64,000 nucleotides of DNA from an uncultured Hyphomonadaceae bacterium (GTDB lineage: Bacteria; Pseudomonadota; Alphaproteobacteria; Caulobacterales; Hyphomonadaceae). The notes below the pieces were generated by a model, which had not been told where the DNA came from, searched no databases, and worked only from the letters and a program-made list of their open reading frames with translations. The translations under genes were made by a program, and so were the position numbers. Shown here in pieces: positions 8,103-17,461 of this stretch; within the stretch, counting starts at the first letter, position 1; each line of letters begins with the position of its first letter. The DNA lies in assembly GCA_938084575.1 (NCBI GenBank), contig CALKFG010000001.1, positions 87,548 through 151,547 on the forward strand, read 5' to 3'.

Positions 8103-9311
8103 ATGAACGATATGAACCTTGAATTTTCGCCAGAAGAAACCGCCTTTCGGAACGAAGCCCGGACATTCATTGAGGAAAATTATCCCGATGAGCTCAGAGG
8201 CTCTGGTGGACGCGAGGACCTGTCGCGCGAGCATATGCTGGCCTGGCACAAAGTGCTGGGGAAAAAGGGCTGGTCTGTACCCGCCTGGCCGGTGGAATAT
8301 GGCGGTACGGGCTGGAACGCCACCCAGCGCTATATCTGGTCAGAAGAGAATGCCCGGGTCGATTCGATCATGCCGCTGCCCTTCGGCGTCTCCATGGTGG
8401 GTCCGGTGATCTACACCTTCGGGTCGCAGGAGCAGAAGGACCGGTTCCTTCCCGGTATCCGGTCCGGTGAGGAATGGTGGTGTCAGGGCTATTCAGAGCC
8501 AGGTGCCGGGTCCGACCTCGCCTCTCTGAAGACCACGGCTGTGCGGGACGGGGATCATTATGTGATCAATGGTCAGAAGACGTGGACAACCCTGGCCCAG
8601 CACGCCGATTGGGGCTTCTTCCTGTGCCGGACCGATCCGACCGCGGCCAAGCCGCAGGAAGGGATCAGCTTCATTCTGGTCGACATGACCACGCCGGGCA
8701 TCGAAGTCCGGCCGATCATCACTATTGATGGCGGTCATGAGGTCAACGAAGTCTGGCTGACGGACGTCCGGGTCCCGGTTGAAAACCGCGTCGGGAAAGA
8801 AAATGAAGGCTGGACCTATGCGAAATTCCTGCTGGCGCATGAGCGGTCCGGTATTGCCGGGGTCGCACGGTCCAAGCGGGGCATTGAAAAGCTGCGTAAC
8901 ATTGCGGCCACGGAAGTCGTTGATGGCCAGCCGCTGCTTCAGGACGACACCTTCTCGCGCAAGGTCAGCCAGCTGGAGATTGATCTGACCGCGCTGGAAT
9001 TCACCGAATTGCGGACGCTGGCCGGCGAGGCGCAGGGCAAGGGCCCCGGGCCGGAAAGTTCGATCCTCAAGGTTAAGGGGACCGAAATCCAGCAGCGGCT
9101 TACCGAGCTGACGCTTGAGGCGGTTGGCCATTATGGCCAGCCCTATTATCGCGGCTTCCCGCAGGATGCCCAGTCCAATGCCTTCCCGATCGGGCCGGAC
9201 TATGCGCACGCCTCTGCGCCAGGCTATTTTAACATGCGCAAGACCTCGATCTATGGCGGGTCGAACGAAATTCAGCGCAACATCATCACCAAGATGATCC
9301 TCGGGCTCTAG
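8103..9311 (+). CDS. Acyl-CoA dehydrogenase, large-type subunit (PimC-like)
   Basis: 402-residue FAD enzyme that desaturates an acyl-CoA at C2-C3. The FAD/substrate signature WWCQGYSEPGAGSDLASL is at residues 125-142, and the C-terminal SIYGGSNEIQRNIITKMILG is the usual end. It belongs to the long subgroup that often pairs with a shorter ACAD (as PimC with PimD), and the next gene encodes such a partner. ATG 8112 is an alternative start. It is the first of five genes probably devoted to one CoA-linked degradation route; the substrate is unknown. Confidence 0.88.
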   Translation: MNDMNLEFSPEETAFRNEARTFIEENYPDELRGSGGREDLSREHMLAWHKVLGKKGWSVPAWPVEYGGTGWNATQRYIWSEENARVDSIMPLPFGVSMVGPVIYTFGSQEQKDRFLPGIRSGEEWWCQGYSEPGAGSDLASLKTTAVRDGDHYVINGQKTWTTLAQHADWGFFLCRTDPTAAKPQEGISFILVDMTTPGIEVRPIITIDGGHEVNEVWLTDVRVPVENRVGKENEGWTYAKFLLAHERSGIAGVARSKRGIEKLRNIAATEVVDGQPLLQDDTFSRKVSQLEIDLTALEFTELRTLAGEAQGKGPGPESSILKVKGTEIQQRLTELTLEAVGHYGQPYYRGFPQDAQSNAFPIGPDYAHASAPGYFNMRKTSIYGGSNEIQRNIITKMILGL

Positions 9312-9320
9312 GGCCCGGCC

Positions 9321-9352
9321 GATCGGGGCAGCCGGGCTCGGCTGCTCTGATC
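9321..9352 (+). terminator. 14-bp stem hairpin between the two ACAD genes (no U tract)
   Basis: GATCGGGGCAGCCG (9321-9334) pairs along its full length with 9339-9352 around a 4-nt loop, counting two G-U pairs. There is no run of T after it, so a classical terminator is unlikely. It may stabilise the upstream mRNA segment and set the ratio of the two subunits. Confidence 0.5.
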
Positions 9353-9398
9353 CCGATATAAGAGATATGTCACCCCGAGGTGGCCAACGGAGGAAAGT

Positions 9399-10556
9399 AT
9401 GGATTTTAATTTCACCGAAGAGCAGACCATGATCCGAGACAGCCTGTCCCGGCTGATCCGCGAGAAGTATGACTTCGACACCCGTCGCGGCGTGGTCCAG
9501 AGCGAGGCCGGCTGGTCACCCGAATTCTGGGCACAGCTGGCGGAGCTCGGTTTGCTCATGGCGCCCTTCTCCGAGGAGGATGGCGGTCTCGGTGGCGGTG
9601 CGATCGATGCGATGGTGGTGATGGAAGAATTCGGCAAGGGCCTGGTGGTTGAACCCTATATCCCAACCATTGTCTGTGCCGGTGGCTTTCTGAAACATGC
9701 CGGCAGCGCCGCGCAGAAGGAAGAATATCTTGCCAGCATCATGGGCGGCGAAACGGTTTTTGCCTTTGCCTATGCAGAACCGCGCGGGCGCTACAATCTT
9801 GCCGATCTCGAAACCACGGCCAAGGCCAACGGGGCCGGCTACACGCTGAGCGGGCACAAGGCAGTCGTGATTGGCGCGCCCTGGGCCAGCAAGCTGATCG
9901 TGACGGCCCGCACGTCCGGTGACCGGCGTGACCGCGGCGGCATTTCGCTGTTCATCGTTGACAAGGATGCCCCGGGTGTCACCACGCGGGACTATCCGAC
10001 AGTGGACGGGCGCCGCGCCTCAGAGGTCTATTTCGAAAATGTTGCGCTTGGCGCCGACGCCCTGATCGGCGACGCAGACGGGGCGCTGCCCCTGATCGAA
10101 CGCGTGGCCGATGAGGCCACGGCCGCGCTTTGTGCCGAAGCCGTTGGCGCAATGGGCGTCGCCCATGCCCAGACGGTTGAGTATTCCCGTCAGCGCAAGC
10201 AGTTCGGCACCGCGATTGGCAAGTTCCAGGTGCTGCAGCACCGCATGGTGGACATGTTCATGGAGCATGAGCAGTCCATCTCCATGACCTATATGGCAAC
10301 GCTGAAACTCGGCGACGATACAGTCGAACGGCAAAAGGCCGTATCCGCTGCCAAGGTGCGTATCGGTCAGGCCGGGCGGTTTGTCGGCCAGTCCGCGATC
10401 CAGATCCATGGCGGCATGGGCATGACAGAAGAGCTGGCCGTCGGGCATTACTTCAAGCGCCTGACCATGATTGACAGCGAACTTGGCAATGTCGACCACC
10501 ACATGCGGCGTTACACCGAGCTGGGGGTTGCCCCGCTTCAGGCTGCCGCCGAATAA
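9399..10556 (+). CDS. Acyl-CoA dehydrogenase, small-type subunit (PimD-like)
   Basis: 385-residue acyl-CoA dehydrogenase-fold protein. It shows the N-terminal helical domain, FAYAEPRGRYNLADLETTA in the middle domain, and a C-terminal domain with YSRQRKQFGTAIGKFQVLQH and IHGGMGMTEELAVGHYFKRL. It is the short partner typical of heteromeric ACADs and presumably assembles with the product of the preceding gene, perhaps also with the third ACAD of the cluster. The GGAGG ribosome site is clear. Confidence 0.87.
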   Translation: MDFNFTEEQTMIRDSLSRLIREKYDFDTRRGVVQSEAGWSPEFWAQLAELGLLMAPFSEEDGGLGGGAIDAMVVMEEFGKGLVVEPYIPTIVCAGGFLKHAGSAAQKEEYLASIMGGETVFAFAYAEPRGRYNLADLETTAKANGAGYTLSGHKAVVIGAPWASKLIVTARTSGDRRDRGGISLFIVDKDAPGVTTRDYPTVDGRRASEVYFENVALGADALIGDADGALPLIERVADEATAALCAEAVGAMGVAHAQTVEYSRQRKQFGTAIGKFQVLQHRMVDMFMEHEQSISMTYMATLKLGDDTVERQKAVSAAKVRIGQAGRFVGQSAIQIHGGMGMTEELAVGHYFKRLTMIDSELGNVDHHMRRYTELGVAPLQAAAE

Positions 10557-10582
10557 GCCCTTGCGGGCGTCACACGGATGGC

Positions 10583-10617
10583 CCCGTTCCACGTGAGGTG
10601 GGACGGGTTTGTCTGAG
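10583..10617 (+). terminator. 10-bp GC hairpin plus T-rich tail, candidate attenuator
   Basis: CCCGTTCCAC (10583-10592) pairs with GTGGGACGGG (10598-10607) around a 5-nt loop and is followed by TTTGTCTG. This fits a weak Rho-independent terminator that would reduce, not abolish, transcription into the downstream crotonase gene, 70 bp away. Confidence 0.55.
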
Positions 10618-10686
10618 GTCGCCCGGCCAGGGCGGCGCACCGCTTGCCCCTGGTCCCGGCCCGGGGCGAGCCCCTCAAGGAAGACC

Positions 10687-11487
10687 ATGATGAGCGTCAT
10701 AAAACTCGAGAAGCAGGGCCAGATTGCGCTGCTGACCCTGACCCGGCCGGACATGATGAATGCCCTCGGACAGGAAGGCGATGGCGCCGATGTCGTCGCC
10801 GCCTGTGCCGAGATCGAGGCCGATCCCGGCATTCGGTGTACCATTCTGACCGGCGAAGGGCGGGCCTTTTCCGCCGGCGGTGATGTCAAGGCCATGAAAA
10901 GCCGGACCGGTGCCTTCGGGGGCTCGGCCTATGACATTCGAGAGGGCTACCGGCGCAATATCCACCAGATCGTCAAGGCCCTGTACAATCTGGAAACCCC
11001 GCTGATCGCCGCAGTCAATGGTGCCGCCATCGGGCTTGGCTGTGATGTCGCCTGTATGGCGGATGTCCGTCTGGCCTCTGACCGGGCAAAATTTGGGGTC
11101 ACTTTTCTCAAGCTTGGCCTGATCCCGGGCGATGGCGGAGCCTGGCTCCTGCCCCGCATGATCGGCGCCAGCCGCGCCGCGGAATTGCTGTTCACCGGGG
11201 ATGTGATCGATGCCGCCACCGCGGCGGACTGGGGCCTCGTCTCGCGTGTTGTTCCCGGCGAGTCGCTGATGGAGGAAGCCATGGCTCTCGCTCACCGCAT
11301 GGCAGGGCAGCCCCCGCAGGCCCTGCGCCTGGCCAAGACGCTGATGCGCCATGGCACCACGTCATCCTATGAAACCCTCATGGAAATGTCGGCCGCCGCC
11401 CAGGCGCTGATGCACCAGACCGAAGATCATATGGAAGGGGTCGATGCGATCCTGGAGAAGCGGTCTCCGCACTTCACAGGCCGCTAA
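10687..11487 (+). CDS. Enoyl-CoA hydratase/isomerase family protein
   Basis: 266-residue crotonase-fold enzyme with oxyanion-hole sequence FSAGGDVKAM (about 61-70) and helix GAAIGLGCDVACMADVRL. At the two acid positions of hydratases it has Asp120 and a hydrophobic residue (Phe140), suggesting isomerase or another crotonase activity rather than standard hydration. AAGGAAG sits just before ATG 10687; the ORF could be extended to 10609 but that part overlaps the hairpin and looks non-coding. It is part of the ACAD cluster. Confidence 0.82.
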   Translation: MMSVIKLEKQGQIALLTLTRPDMMNALGQEGDGADVVAACAEIEADPGIRCTILTGEGRAFSAGGDVKAMKSRTGAFGGSAYDIREGYRRNIHQIVKALYNLETPLIAAVNGAAIGLGCDVACMADVRLASDRAKFGVTFLKLGLIPGDGGAWLLPRMIGASRAAELLFTGDVIDAATAADWGLVSRVVPGESLMEEAMALAHRMAGQPPQALRLAKTLMRHGTTSSYETLMEMSAAAQALMHQTEDHMEGVDAILEKRSPHFTGR

Positions 11488-11570
11488 ACAGGCCTTTCCC
11501 TTGGTCAGGGCTTGTCGTGCCCGGCTGGGGGCATAGGGTAATCATCTCAGAAAATCAGAAGGAATCGGCT

Positions 11571-11861
11571 ATGATCGGCATTGTTGCAGAGCTTGAAATC
11601 AAGGATGGCAAGCAGGAAGAATTCGAGACTGTGGGCAAAGATCTGATGGCCAGGGTCAAGGCGAATGAGCCGGGCTGTACGGCCTATCAGCTTTATAAAA
11701 AGAAAGGGTCAGAGACGACCTATATCTTCATGGAGCAGTACAGCTCCAAGGAGGCCCTCGCTGCGCACGGTCAGACCGATTATTTCAAGGCCGCCCAGCC
11801 GGGACTTGGCGCCTGCCTCGCTGGCCCTCCCCGCATCGAAATGTTTGATATCGTCGAATAG
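11571..11861 (+). CDS. Antibiotic biosynthesis monooxygenase (ABM) domain protein
   Basis: 96-residue single-domain ABM/dimeric alpha-beta barrel protein. The order IGIVAELEIKDGKQEEFE - NEPGCTAYQLYKK - TTYIFMEQYSSKEALAAH is the family pattern. Members act as cofactor-free oxygenases, heme-degrading enzymes or stress proteins; no heme-ligand residues can be claimed here. It lies in the middle of the acyl-CoA cluster, 9 bp upstream of the next ACAD gene, so it is expected to be co-transcribed with it. Confidence 0.8.
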   Translation: MIGIVAELEIKDGKQEEFETVGKDLMARVKANEPGCTAYQLYKKKGSETTYIFMEQYSSKEALAAHGQTDYFKAAQPGLGACLAGPPRIEMFDIVE

Positions 11862-11870
11862 GAGTCCGGC

Positions 11871-13094
11871 ATGGACCTGACCTTTACCGAAGAGGACCGC
11901 GCCTTCCAGACCGAAGTGCGTGACTGGATCGAGACCCATTACACACCGGATCTGCGGGCGCGCAATGCCCTGTCGAAGAATGGCTACCTGGCCAAGGATG
12001 ACATGGTGAGCTGGCAGAAGAAGCTGTATGATCGCGGCTGGATTGCGCCGAACTGGCCGGAAAAATTTGGTGGTGCCGGCTTCACGGCGACCCAGAAATA
12101 TATTTTTGGCATGGAAATGGCGGCGGCTGGCACGCCGTCAACCAGCCCTATGGGGCTGTCCATGGTGGCGCCTGTGATCATGGCCTTTGGCTCGGACGCG
12201 CAGAAGCAGAAACACCTGCCGCCGATATTGTCCTCGGATATCTGGTGGTGCCAGGGCTATTCCGAACCGGGCAGCGGGTCCGACCTGGCAAGCCTGCAGA
12301 TGAGCGCCGTGCGGGACGGCGATGACTATGTCCTCAATGGGTCGAAAATCTGGACAACGCACGCCCAGTGGGCCGACTGGATCTTTTGCCTGGTGCGCAC
12401 CTCGCGTGACGGCAAGCCGCAGGAGGGGATCAGTTTCATCATCTTCCCGATGGACCTGCCCGGGATCTCGGTCTCGGCGCTGCCCACTCTGGATGGCCCG
12501 TCTGACAATCAGCAGGAGATCAATCAGGTCTATTTTGAGAACGTCCGGGTGCCGATCAAGGACTCCCTGATTGGCGAGGAGAATAAGGGCTGGACCTATG
12601 CCAAATATCTGCTGCAGTTCGAGCGGGGAAATGCCTATGCACCCGGCCTGCGCAACGCTTTGTCCAAAACCAAGAAAATCGCCCGGATTGAGCAGGCTGA
12701 CGGCCGTCCACTGCTGCAAGATGCCGATTTTGCCCGCAAGGTCGCCAATCTGGAAATGAAGATTGAAAGCCTGAACGCCACCGAGCTGCGGATTTTCTCG
12801 GCTCTGTCGGCGGGCGAAGCGGTCGGACCGGAAAGCTCGATGCTGAAATGTGCCGGCTCTGAGATGCAGCAGGCCATTAGCGAGCTGACCCTGGAAGCGG
12901 TGGGGGGCTATGCCGCACCCTTTGTTCAGGACACGTTCGCCCTGGCGCGGGCCGGAACAAATGAGACCATGGGAACGCCGGATCATGCGGCCCCGGCCGC
13001 TCCGAGCTATTTCAATTACCGGAAGACATCCATCTATGCCGGCTCGAATGAGATCCAGCGGAACATCATGACCAAGATGGTGCTGGGTCTCTAG
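11871..13094 (+). CDS. Acyl-CoA dehydrogenase, second large-type paralogue
   Basis: 407-residue acyl-CoA dehydrogenase, an evident paralogue of the 8103-9311 product: both carry WWCQGYSEP at residues 125-133, GSDLASL a few residues on, the same GWTYAK block and the same SIYxGSNEIQRNI end. It has no small-type partner of its own, so it may share the product of 9399-10556 or work alone. It closes the five-gene cluster and is followed by a strong hairpin. Confidence 0.88.
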   Translation: MDLTFTEEDRAFQTEVRDWIETHYTPDLRARNALSKNGYLAKDDMVSWQKKLYDRGWIAPNWPEKFGGAGFTATQKYIFGMEMAAAGTPSTSPMGLSMVAPVIMAFGSDAQKQKHLPPILSSDIWWCQGYSEPGSGSDLASLQMSAVRDGDDYVLNGSKIWTTHAQWADWIFCLVRTSRDGKPQEGISFIIFPMDLPGISVSALPTLDGPSDNQQEINQVYFENVRVPIKDSLIGEENKGWTYAKYLLQFERGNAYAPGLRNALSKTKKIARIEQADGRPLLQDADFARKVANLEMKIESLNATELRIFSALSAGEAVGPESSMLKCAGSEMQQAISELTLEAVGGYAAPFVQDTFALARAGTNETMGTPDHAAPAAPSYFNYRKTSIYAGSNEIQRNIMTKMVLGL

Positions 13095-13111
13095 ACCGGG
13101 TCACCCGTCCG

Positions 13112-13151
13112 ATCGGGCAGGGTCTGACAAAAATGTCATGCCTTGCCCGAT
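13112..13151 (+). terminator. 40-nt hairpin closing the ACAD cluster
   Basis: ATCGGGCAGGG (13112-13122) pairs with CCTTGCCCGAT (13141-13151); after a 2-nt internal bulge on each side, TGACA pairs with TGTCA around an AAAA loop. That makes 16 pairs including one G-U. No T run follows, so termination may be Rho-aided or the hairpin may protect the mRNA 3' end. The outer sequence GATCGGG-CAG resembles the start of the hairpin at 9321. Confidence 0.6.
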
Positions 13152-13186
13152 TGCATCCCCGCTCATGCCGGAATAGAGCCACATTC

Positions 13187-14635
13187 ATGGTTCAGTATCT
13201 GGCAATGACCAAGCACGTGTCGAAAGTGTTGATCGGGATCGTCCTGATCCTCGCTGTCCTGATTGTGGCCGTTCTCAGCCCGTTATTTGCCCGTCCGGCC
13301 GTGGCGGAGCCGGAGCGGCTGAAAAAGGTGCCGGCCGATCAGCGCCAGATCGAAATGAGCTATGCGCCACTGGTGGAGCAGGCTTCGCCCGCCGTGGTCA
13401 ATGTCTACACCAAGAAAGTTGTGCGCCGCGGCGACATTATGCGGGATATTTTCGGCCGGCGCTTCACCACCGGCAGCGGCACCGAAGAGCGGGTTCAGAA
13501 CTCGCTCGGCTCGGGCGTCATCGTCGCGCCGGACGGGGTGATCGTGACCAATCATCACGTGATTGACGGCGCCGATGAATTTCTCGTTGTCCTGTCGGAC
13601 CGGCGGGAATATGCCGCCGAGCTGATCCTGGCGGATGAGCGCACCGACCTGGCGGTGATGCGGATCGATATCGGCGATGAAAGCCTGCCGGCACTGGCCT
13701 ATGCCGATACACGGAATGTCGCGGTCGGGGACCTGGTCCTGGCCATCGGCAATCCATTCGGGGTCGGGCAGACGGTAACCAGCGGGATCATCTCGGCAAC
13801 CGCGCGGACCGATGTCGGCGTCTCAGACTATGCGTTTTTCCTGCAGACCGATGCGGCCGTGAACCCGGGAAATTCCGGCGGCGCGCTGGTCAACACACGC
13901 GGGGAGCTGGTTGGCGTCAACACGGCGATTTTTTCCCGGTCCGGCGGCTCGAATGGCATCGGCTTCGCCATTCCCTCGGAAATGGTCCGGCGGGTCGTGG
14001 ATGCCGCGGTCAATGAAGGGCGCATTGTGCGGCCATGGCTTGGCCTGAAAGGGCAGGCGGTGACCTTTGACATTGCCCGGGCCCAGGGGCTGACGCGCCC
14101 GGTCGGCGTGATTGTCTCGGAGGTTTACGATAATGGCCCGGCGGACCGGGCCGGATTGCGCCGCGGCGATCTGGTGATCCGCATTGATGGCCGCGAAGTG
14201 TTCGACGAAAAGGGCCTGAAATTCATGGCGGCAACCCGTTCGGTCGGTGAGGTCGCCGTCCTCGACGTGCTGCGGGGCGGGCAGGACCGCGAGGTCACAG
14301 TCGAGCTGGATGTCCCACCCGGCGCCAAGGAGGCCGAGCTGGTCCTGTTGCAGGGGCGCCACCCCTTTACCGGTGCGGAAGTGGCGGAGCTGTCGCCGCG
14401 ACTGGCCGAGGAGCTGGGCCGCGATCCGTTCGAGTCGGGCGTGCTGGTGACGCGGATCATGAACCGCGCCTTTGCCTGGCGCTTCCTGCGTCCCGGTGAC
14501 ATCATCCTGTCGGTCGATGGCCAGGCGATCCAGTCGGTCCAGACGCTCGAGAGGACGCTCGATCGCGGCTCGGGGCGCTGGCAGATCGTCATTGACCGCA
14601 ATGGCCGCAGGATTTCCGGCGCAATTACGCTCTGA
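13187..14635 (+). CDS. Do-like (DegP/HtrA) periplasmic serine protease
   Basis: About 482 residues. An N-terminal membrane/signal segment (VLIGIVLILAVLIVAVLSPLF) is followed by a trypsin-like domain with the triad His in NHHVIDG, Asp in ERTDLAVM and Ser in NPGNSGGAL (about 124, 154 and 230 from this start), then two PDZ domains, the second shorter. It degrades or holds misfolded envelope proteins. The start could also be ATG 13205, six codons on; neither has a strong ribosome site. It begins about 90 bp after the ACAD cluster, separated by the hairpin. Confidence 0.88.
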   Translation: MVQYLAMTKHVSKVLIGIVLILAVLIVAVLSPLFARPAVAEPERLKKVPADQRQIEMSYAPLVEQASPAVVNVYTKKVVRRGDIMRDIFGRRFTTGSGTEERVQNSLGSGVIVAPDGVIVTNHHVIDGADEFLVVLSDRREYAAELILADERTDLAVMRIDIGDESLPALAYADTRNVAVGDLVLAIGNPFGVGQTVTSGIISATARTDVGVSDYAFFLQTDAAVNPGNSGGALVNTRGELVGVNTAIFSRSGGSNGIGFAIPSEMVRRVVDAAVNEGRIVRPWLGLKGQAVTFDIARAQGLTRPVGVIVSEVYDNGPADRAGLRRGDLVIRIDGREVFDEKGLKFMAATRSVGEVAVLDVLRGGQDREVTVELDVPPGAKEAELVLLQGRHPFTGAEVAELSPRLAEELGRDPFESGVLVTRIMNRAFAWRFLRPGDIILSVDGQAIQSVQTLERTLDRGSGRWQIVIDRNGRRISGAITL

Positions 14636-14737
14636 TCCCGATCCGGGGGCAGGGGTCAGCTGATATTCAACGGGATCTGCCTCTTGCGTGTCCCGCAGGC
14701 TTCTGATCGATTGCGTCGAAATCGTTGGGAGGATGCA

Positions 14738-16018
14738 ATGGGAAAAGTGATGCGGGCCTTGGGCCTGACGGGTCTGGCCCTTCTGGCCGCAGCGTGCGCG
14801 GAGCAGCCGCAGGACGCCGTTGGCAGCCAGGTCGTCGGCCAGCAGGACGTCTCCGCGTCCTACCTGCATGACCGGCTGATGGTGCTGGACAGCCATCTTG
14901 ATACGCCGGCCTATTTTCATGGCGGCGACTATGTCTTTTCAGACCGCGGCAGCTGGTCTGAGGATGGCACCAATGTCGACCTGCCGCGCATGAATGAAGG
15001 CGGTCTCGATGGCGGCTTCTGGGTGATTTATACCGGGCAGGGGCCACTGACGCGGGAATCCTATGCCGCGGCGCGGACCTCGGCCCTGATGCGGCAGGCG
15101 GCCATTCGTGAATTTGCCGCCCGCTATGCTGACGAGGTTGAGCTGGCTTTTCGCGCCGAGGATGCGGCACGTATTCACGCCGCGGGCAAGAAGATCGTTT
15201 ATCAGAGCATTGAGAATGCCTATCCCTTGGGTGAGGATATTGACCTGATGCAGACGCTGTATGTCGGCGGTGTGCGGATGATCAGCCCGGCGCATTTCCG
15301 CAACAATCAGTTCGCTGACTCTGCGACGGATGTGTCGCCGGCCTATGATGGTCTGAGCCCGCTGGGCGAAGAGCTGGTGCGCGAAGCCAACCGCCTCGGC
15401 ATGATCCTTGACGGATCGCATGCGGCTGACACGACTGTTTATGACATGATCGCGCTTTCAACGACCCCTATCATCCTGTCTCATAGCGGGCCCAGAGGCG
15501 TGTATGATCATCCGCGCAACGTGCCGGATGAGCTTTTGATCGCTCTGGCCGACAGCGGCGGTGTGATCCAGGTCAATGGCCTCGGAAGCTATCTTGAAAA
15601 GCTGGTGCCGAGCCCCGAACGGGCGGCCGCGCTGGCGGCGCTGGAGACGGAGTTTGGGGGCAGCCTCTATGATCTGTCACCGGCGCAGCAGCAGGCTTAC
15701 CGCGCTGCCCGGGATGTGCTGAACGCGCAGTTCCCGCCGCCCCGGTCGAGCTTTGAAACCTTTATGACCCATCTGTTGTATACGCTGGAGCTGGTGGGCC
15801 CGGATCATGTCGGACTCGGGGCCGATTGGGATGGCGGTGGCGGTGTCGACGGCATGGAAGATGTCAGCCAGTTGCCGAAAGTGACCGCGCGGCTGCTCGA
15901 GGCCGGTTATACAGCGGAGGATCTGGAGAAGATCTGGGGCGGAAATATGATTCGCCTGCTTCAGGCCGCCGAAGCGGAAAGCCGCGCCGGCCTGACCTCG
16001 CCCGGCATCCCGCGCTAG
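14738..16018 (+). CDS. Membrane dipeptidase (peptidase M19, renal dipeptidase-like) lipoprotein
   Basis: 426-residue zinc dipeptidase. A signal peptide ends in LLAAAC, a somewhat unusual lipobox with Ala at -3, so outer-membrane or inner-membrane anchoring is likely but not certain. The first metal pair is in DSHLDTP, and ILSHSGPRG and HVGLGADWDGGGG follow as in M19 enzymes. GGGAGGA precedes ATG 14738 by 5 nt, which excludes the longer ORF start at 14684. It ends 1 bp before the antiporter start, so the pair is one transcription unit. Confidence 0.85.
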   Translation: MGKVMRALGLTGLALLAAACAEQPQDAVGSQVVGQQDVSASYLHDRLMVLDSHLDTPAYFHGGDYVFSDRGSWSEDGTNVDLPRMNEGGLDGGFWVIYTGQGPLTRESYAAARTSALMRQAAIREFAARYADEVELAFRAEDAARIHAAGKKIVYQSIENAYPLGEDIDLMQTLYVGGVRMISPAHFRNNQFADSATDVSPAYDGLSPLGEELVREANRLGMILDGSHAADTTVYDMIALSTTPIILSHSGPRGVYDHPRNVPDELLIALADSGGVIQVNGLGSYLEKLVPSPERAAALAALETEFGGSLYDLSPAQQQAYRAARDVLNAQFPPPRSSFETFMTHLLYTLELVGPDHVGLGADWDGGGGVDGMEDVSQLPKVTARLLEAGYTAEDLEKIWGGNMIRLLQAAEAESRAGLTSPGIPR

Positions 16019-16019
16019 G

Positions 16020-17402
16020 GTGGACGCGCTCAGTCTTCTGCCGCCGCTGCTGGCCCTGGCCGTGGCGGTCTGGACCCGCAATGTCTATCTGGCGCTGGGT
16101 CTGGCCATCTGGGTATCGGAGACGCTTCTGGCCGGGTTGAACCCGGTGCTGGGCGGGCTCGCCAGCATCGACCGGGGGGTCGGCGTATTTGCCAGCGAAG
16201 GCAATACCCGCATCCTTCTGTTCTGCCTGATCATCGGCGCGCTGATGGCCTATATGCGGACCTCGGGCGGTGTGGCGGCTATGGTCGCCTGGCTGCGCCA
16301 CTCCGGTCTTGCCGCGACCCCGCGACGGGCCGGGCTTGTCACGGCGCTGTCGGGCGTGGTGATTTTTGTCGAGACCAATATCAGCCTCCTGTCGACCGGC
16401 CTTCTGGGACGGGGCTTGTTTGACCGTCTGAACATCAGCCGGGAAAGGCTGGCCTATATTATCGACTCGACCTGTTCGCCGGTCAGCATCCTGATCCTGC
16501 TGAATGGCTGGGGGTTCTTCATTCTCCAGCTGATGGCGGAAAATGGCGTCAGCGATCCACTCGCGGCTCTGGTCTGGACTGTTCCACTGAACTTCTATCC
16601 GTTGCTGACCCTCGGTCTGGTCTTTGTCACGGTCGGTTTAAACCGGACCTTTGGTCCGCTTGGCCGGCTCGAGGCCGGGCGCCGTGACGACCCCCGCGCC
16701 CCGGCGGACTCCGCTGGGCTTGTCGGGATCGACGCGCCACCGTCGCGCGCTGTGTATATGTGGCTGCCCATGCTGGTGCTGGTCGGGGGCACGCTGGGCT
16801 TCATGGCCTGGACCGGCAATGGCAATGTGCTGCGCGGGTCCGGATCGACCGCCATACTCTGGTCTGTCGTGCTCGCGACCCTGACTGGATTTCTGGCCCT
16901 GGCCCGGTCCGGCCGGCAAAAGGGCATGCTGCTGCAGACCGGTTTTGACGGCATGGCCGGCCTGTTGCCGGCCGTCACAGTGATTTTCCTGGCCTTTGTC
17001 CTGGGCAATTCTCTCTCGGCGCTGGGGACGGGGACCTATATCGCTGCGGTGGCGGCGCAGTTTCCGGCTCCGGCCCTGATCCCGGCGCTTCTTTTCCTCA
17101 TTGCCGGATTTACCAGCTTCACCACCGGGACCAGCTGGGGGACCTATGGCATTCTGGTTCCGATTGCGGTGCCTCTGGCGCTGGGGGCCGGGATACCGCT
17201 GCCTCTGGCCATGGCGGCCGTGATGGGCGGCGGCGTTTTCGGCGACCATTGTTCGCCGATCTCCGACACCACCATCATCGCGTCGCTGGCGGCCGGGTGT
17301 GATCATTTTGATCATGTGCGCACCCAGCTGCCCTATGCGCTGCTCGCCGGGCTGGGGGCGACGCTGGCCTATGGTGTGGCCGGGCTGCTGGTCCACGTCT
17401 AG
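16020..17402 (+). CDS. NhaC-family Na+/H+ antiporter
   Basis: 460-residue polytopic membrane protein with about 12 hydrophobic segments. The family's substrate region is visible as IDSTCSPVSILILLNGWG (about 154-171) and the C-terminal GGGVFGDHCSPISDTTIIAS, both typical of NhaC-type antiporters. It exchanges cations or small organic ions for protons. The GTG start lies 1 bp beyond the dipeptidase stop, implying translational coupling. Transport of amino acids released by the dipeptidase is a possible but untested link. Confidence 0.85.
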   Translation: MDALSLLPPLLALAVAVWTRNVYLALGLAIWVSETLLAGLNPVLGGLASIDRGVGVFASEGNTRILLFCLIIGALMAYMRTSGGVAAMVAWLRHSGLAATPRRAGLVTALSGVVIFVETNISLLSTGLLGRGLFDRLNISRERLAYIIDSTCSPVSILILLNGWGFFILQLMAENGVSDPLAALVWTVPLNFYPLLTLGLVFVTVGLNRTFGPLGRLEAGRRDDPRAPADSAGLVGIDAPPSRAVYMWLPMLVLVGGTLGFMAWTGNGNVLRGSGSTAILWSVVLATLTGFLALARSGRQKGMLLQTGFDGMAGLLPAVTVIFLAFVLGNSLSALGTGTYIAAVAAQFPAPALIPALLFLIAGFTSFTTGTSWGTYGILVPIAVPLALGAGIPLPLAMAAVMGGGVFGDHCSPISDTTIIASLAAGCDHFDHVRTQLPYALLAGLGATLAYGVAGLLVHV

Positions 17403-17461
17403 CGCGGTGTGGCGGCACCGGCCCGCCGGGGCGCCGCCTCGGGGTCACCAAAGAGCCGCCG

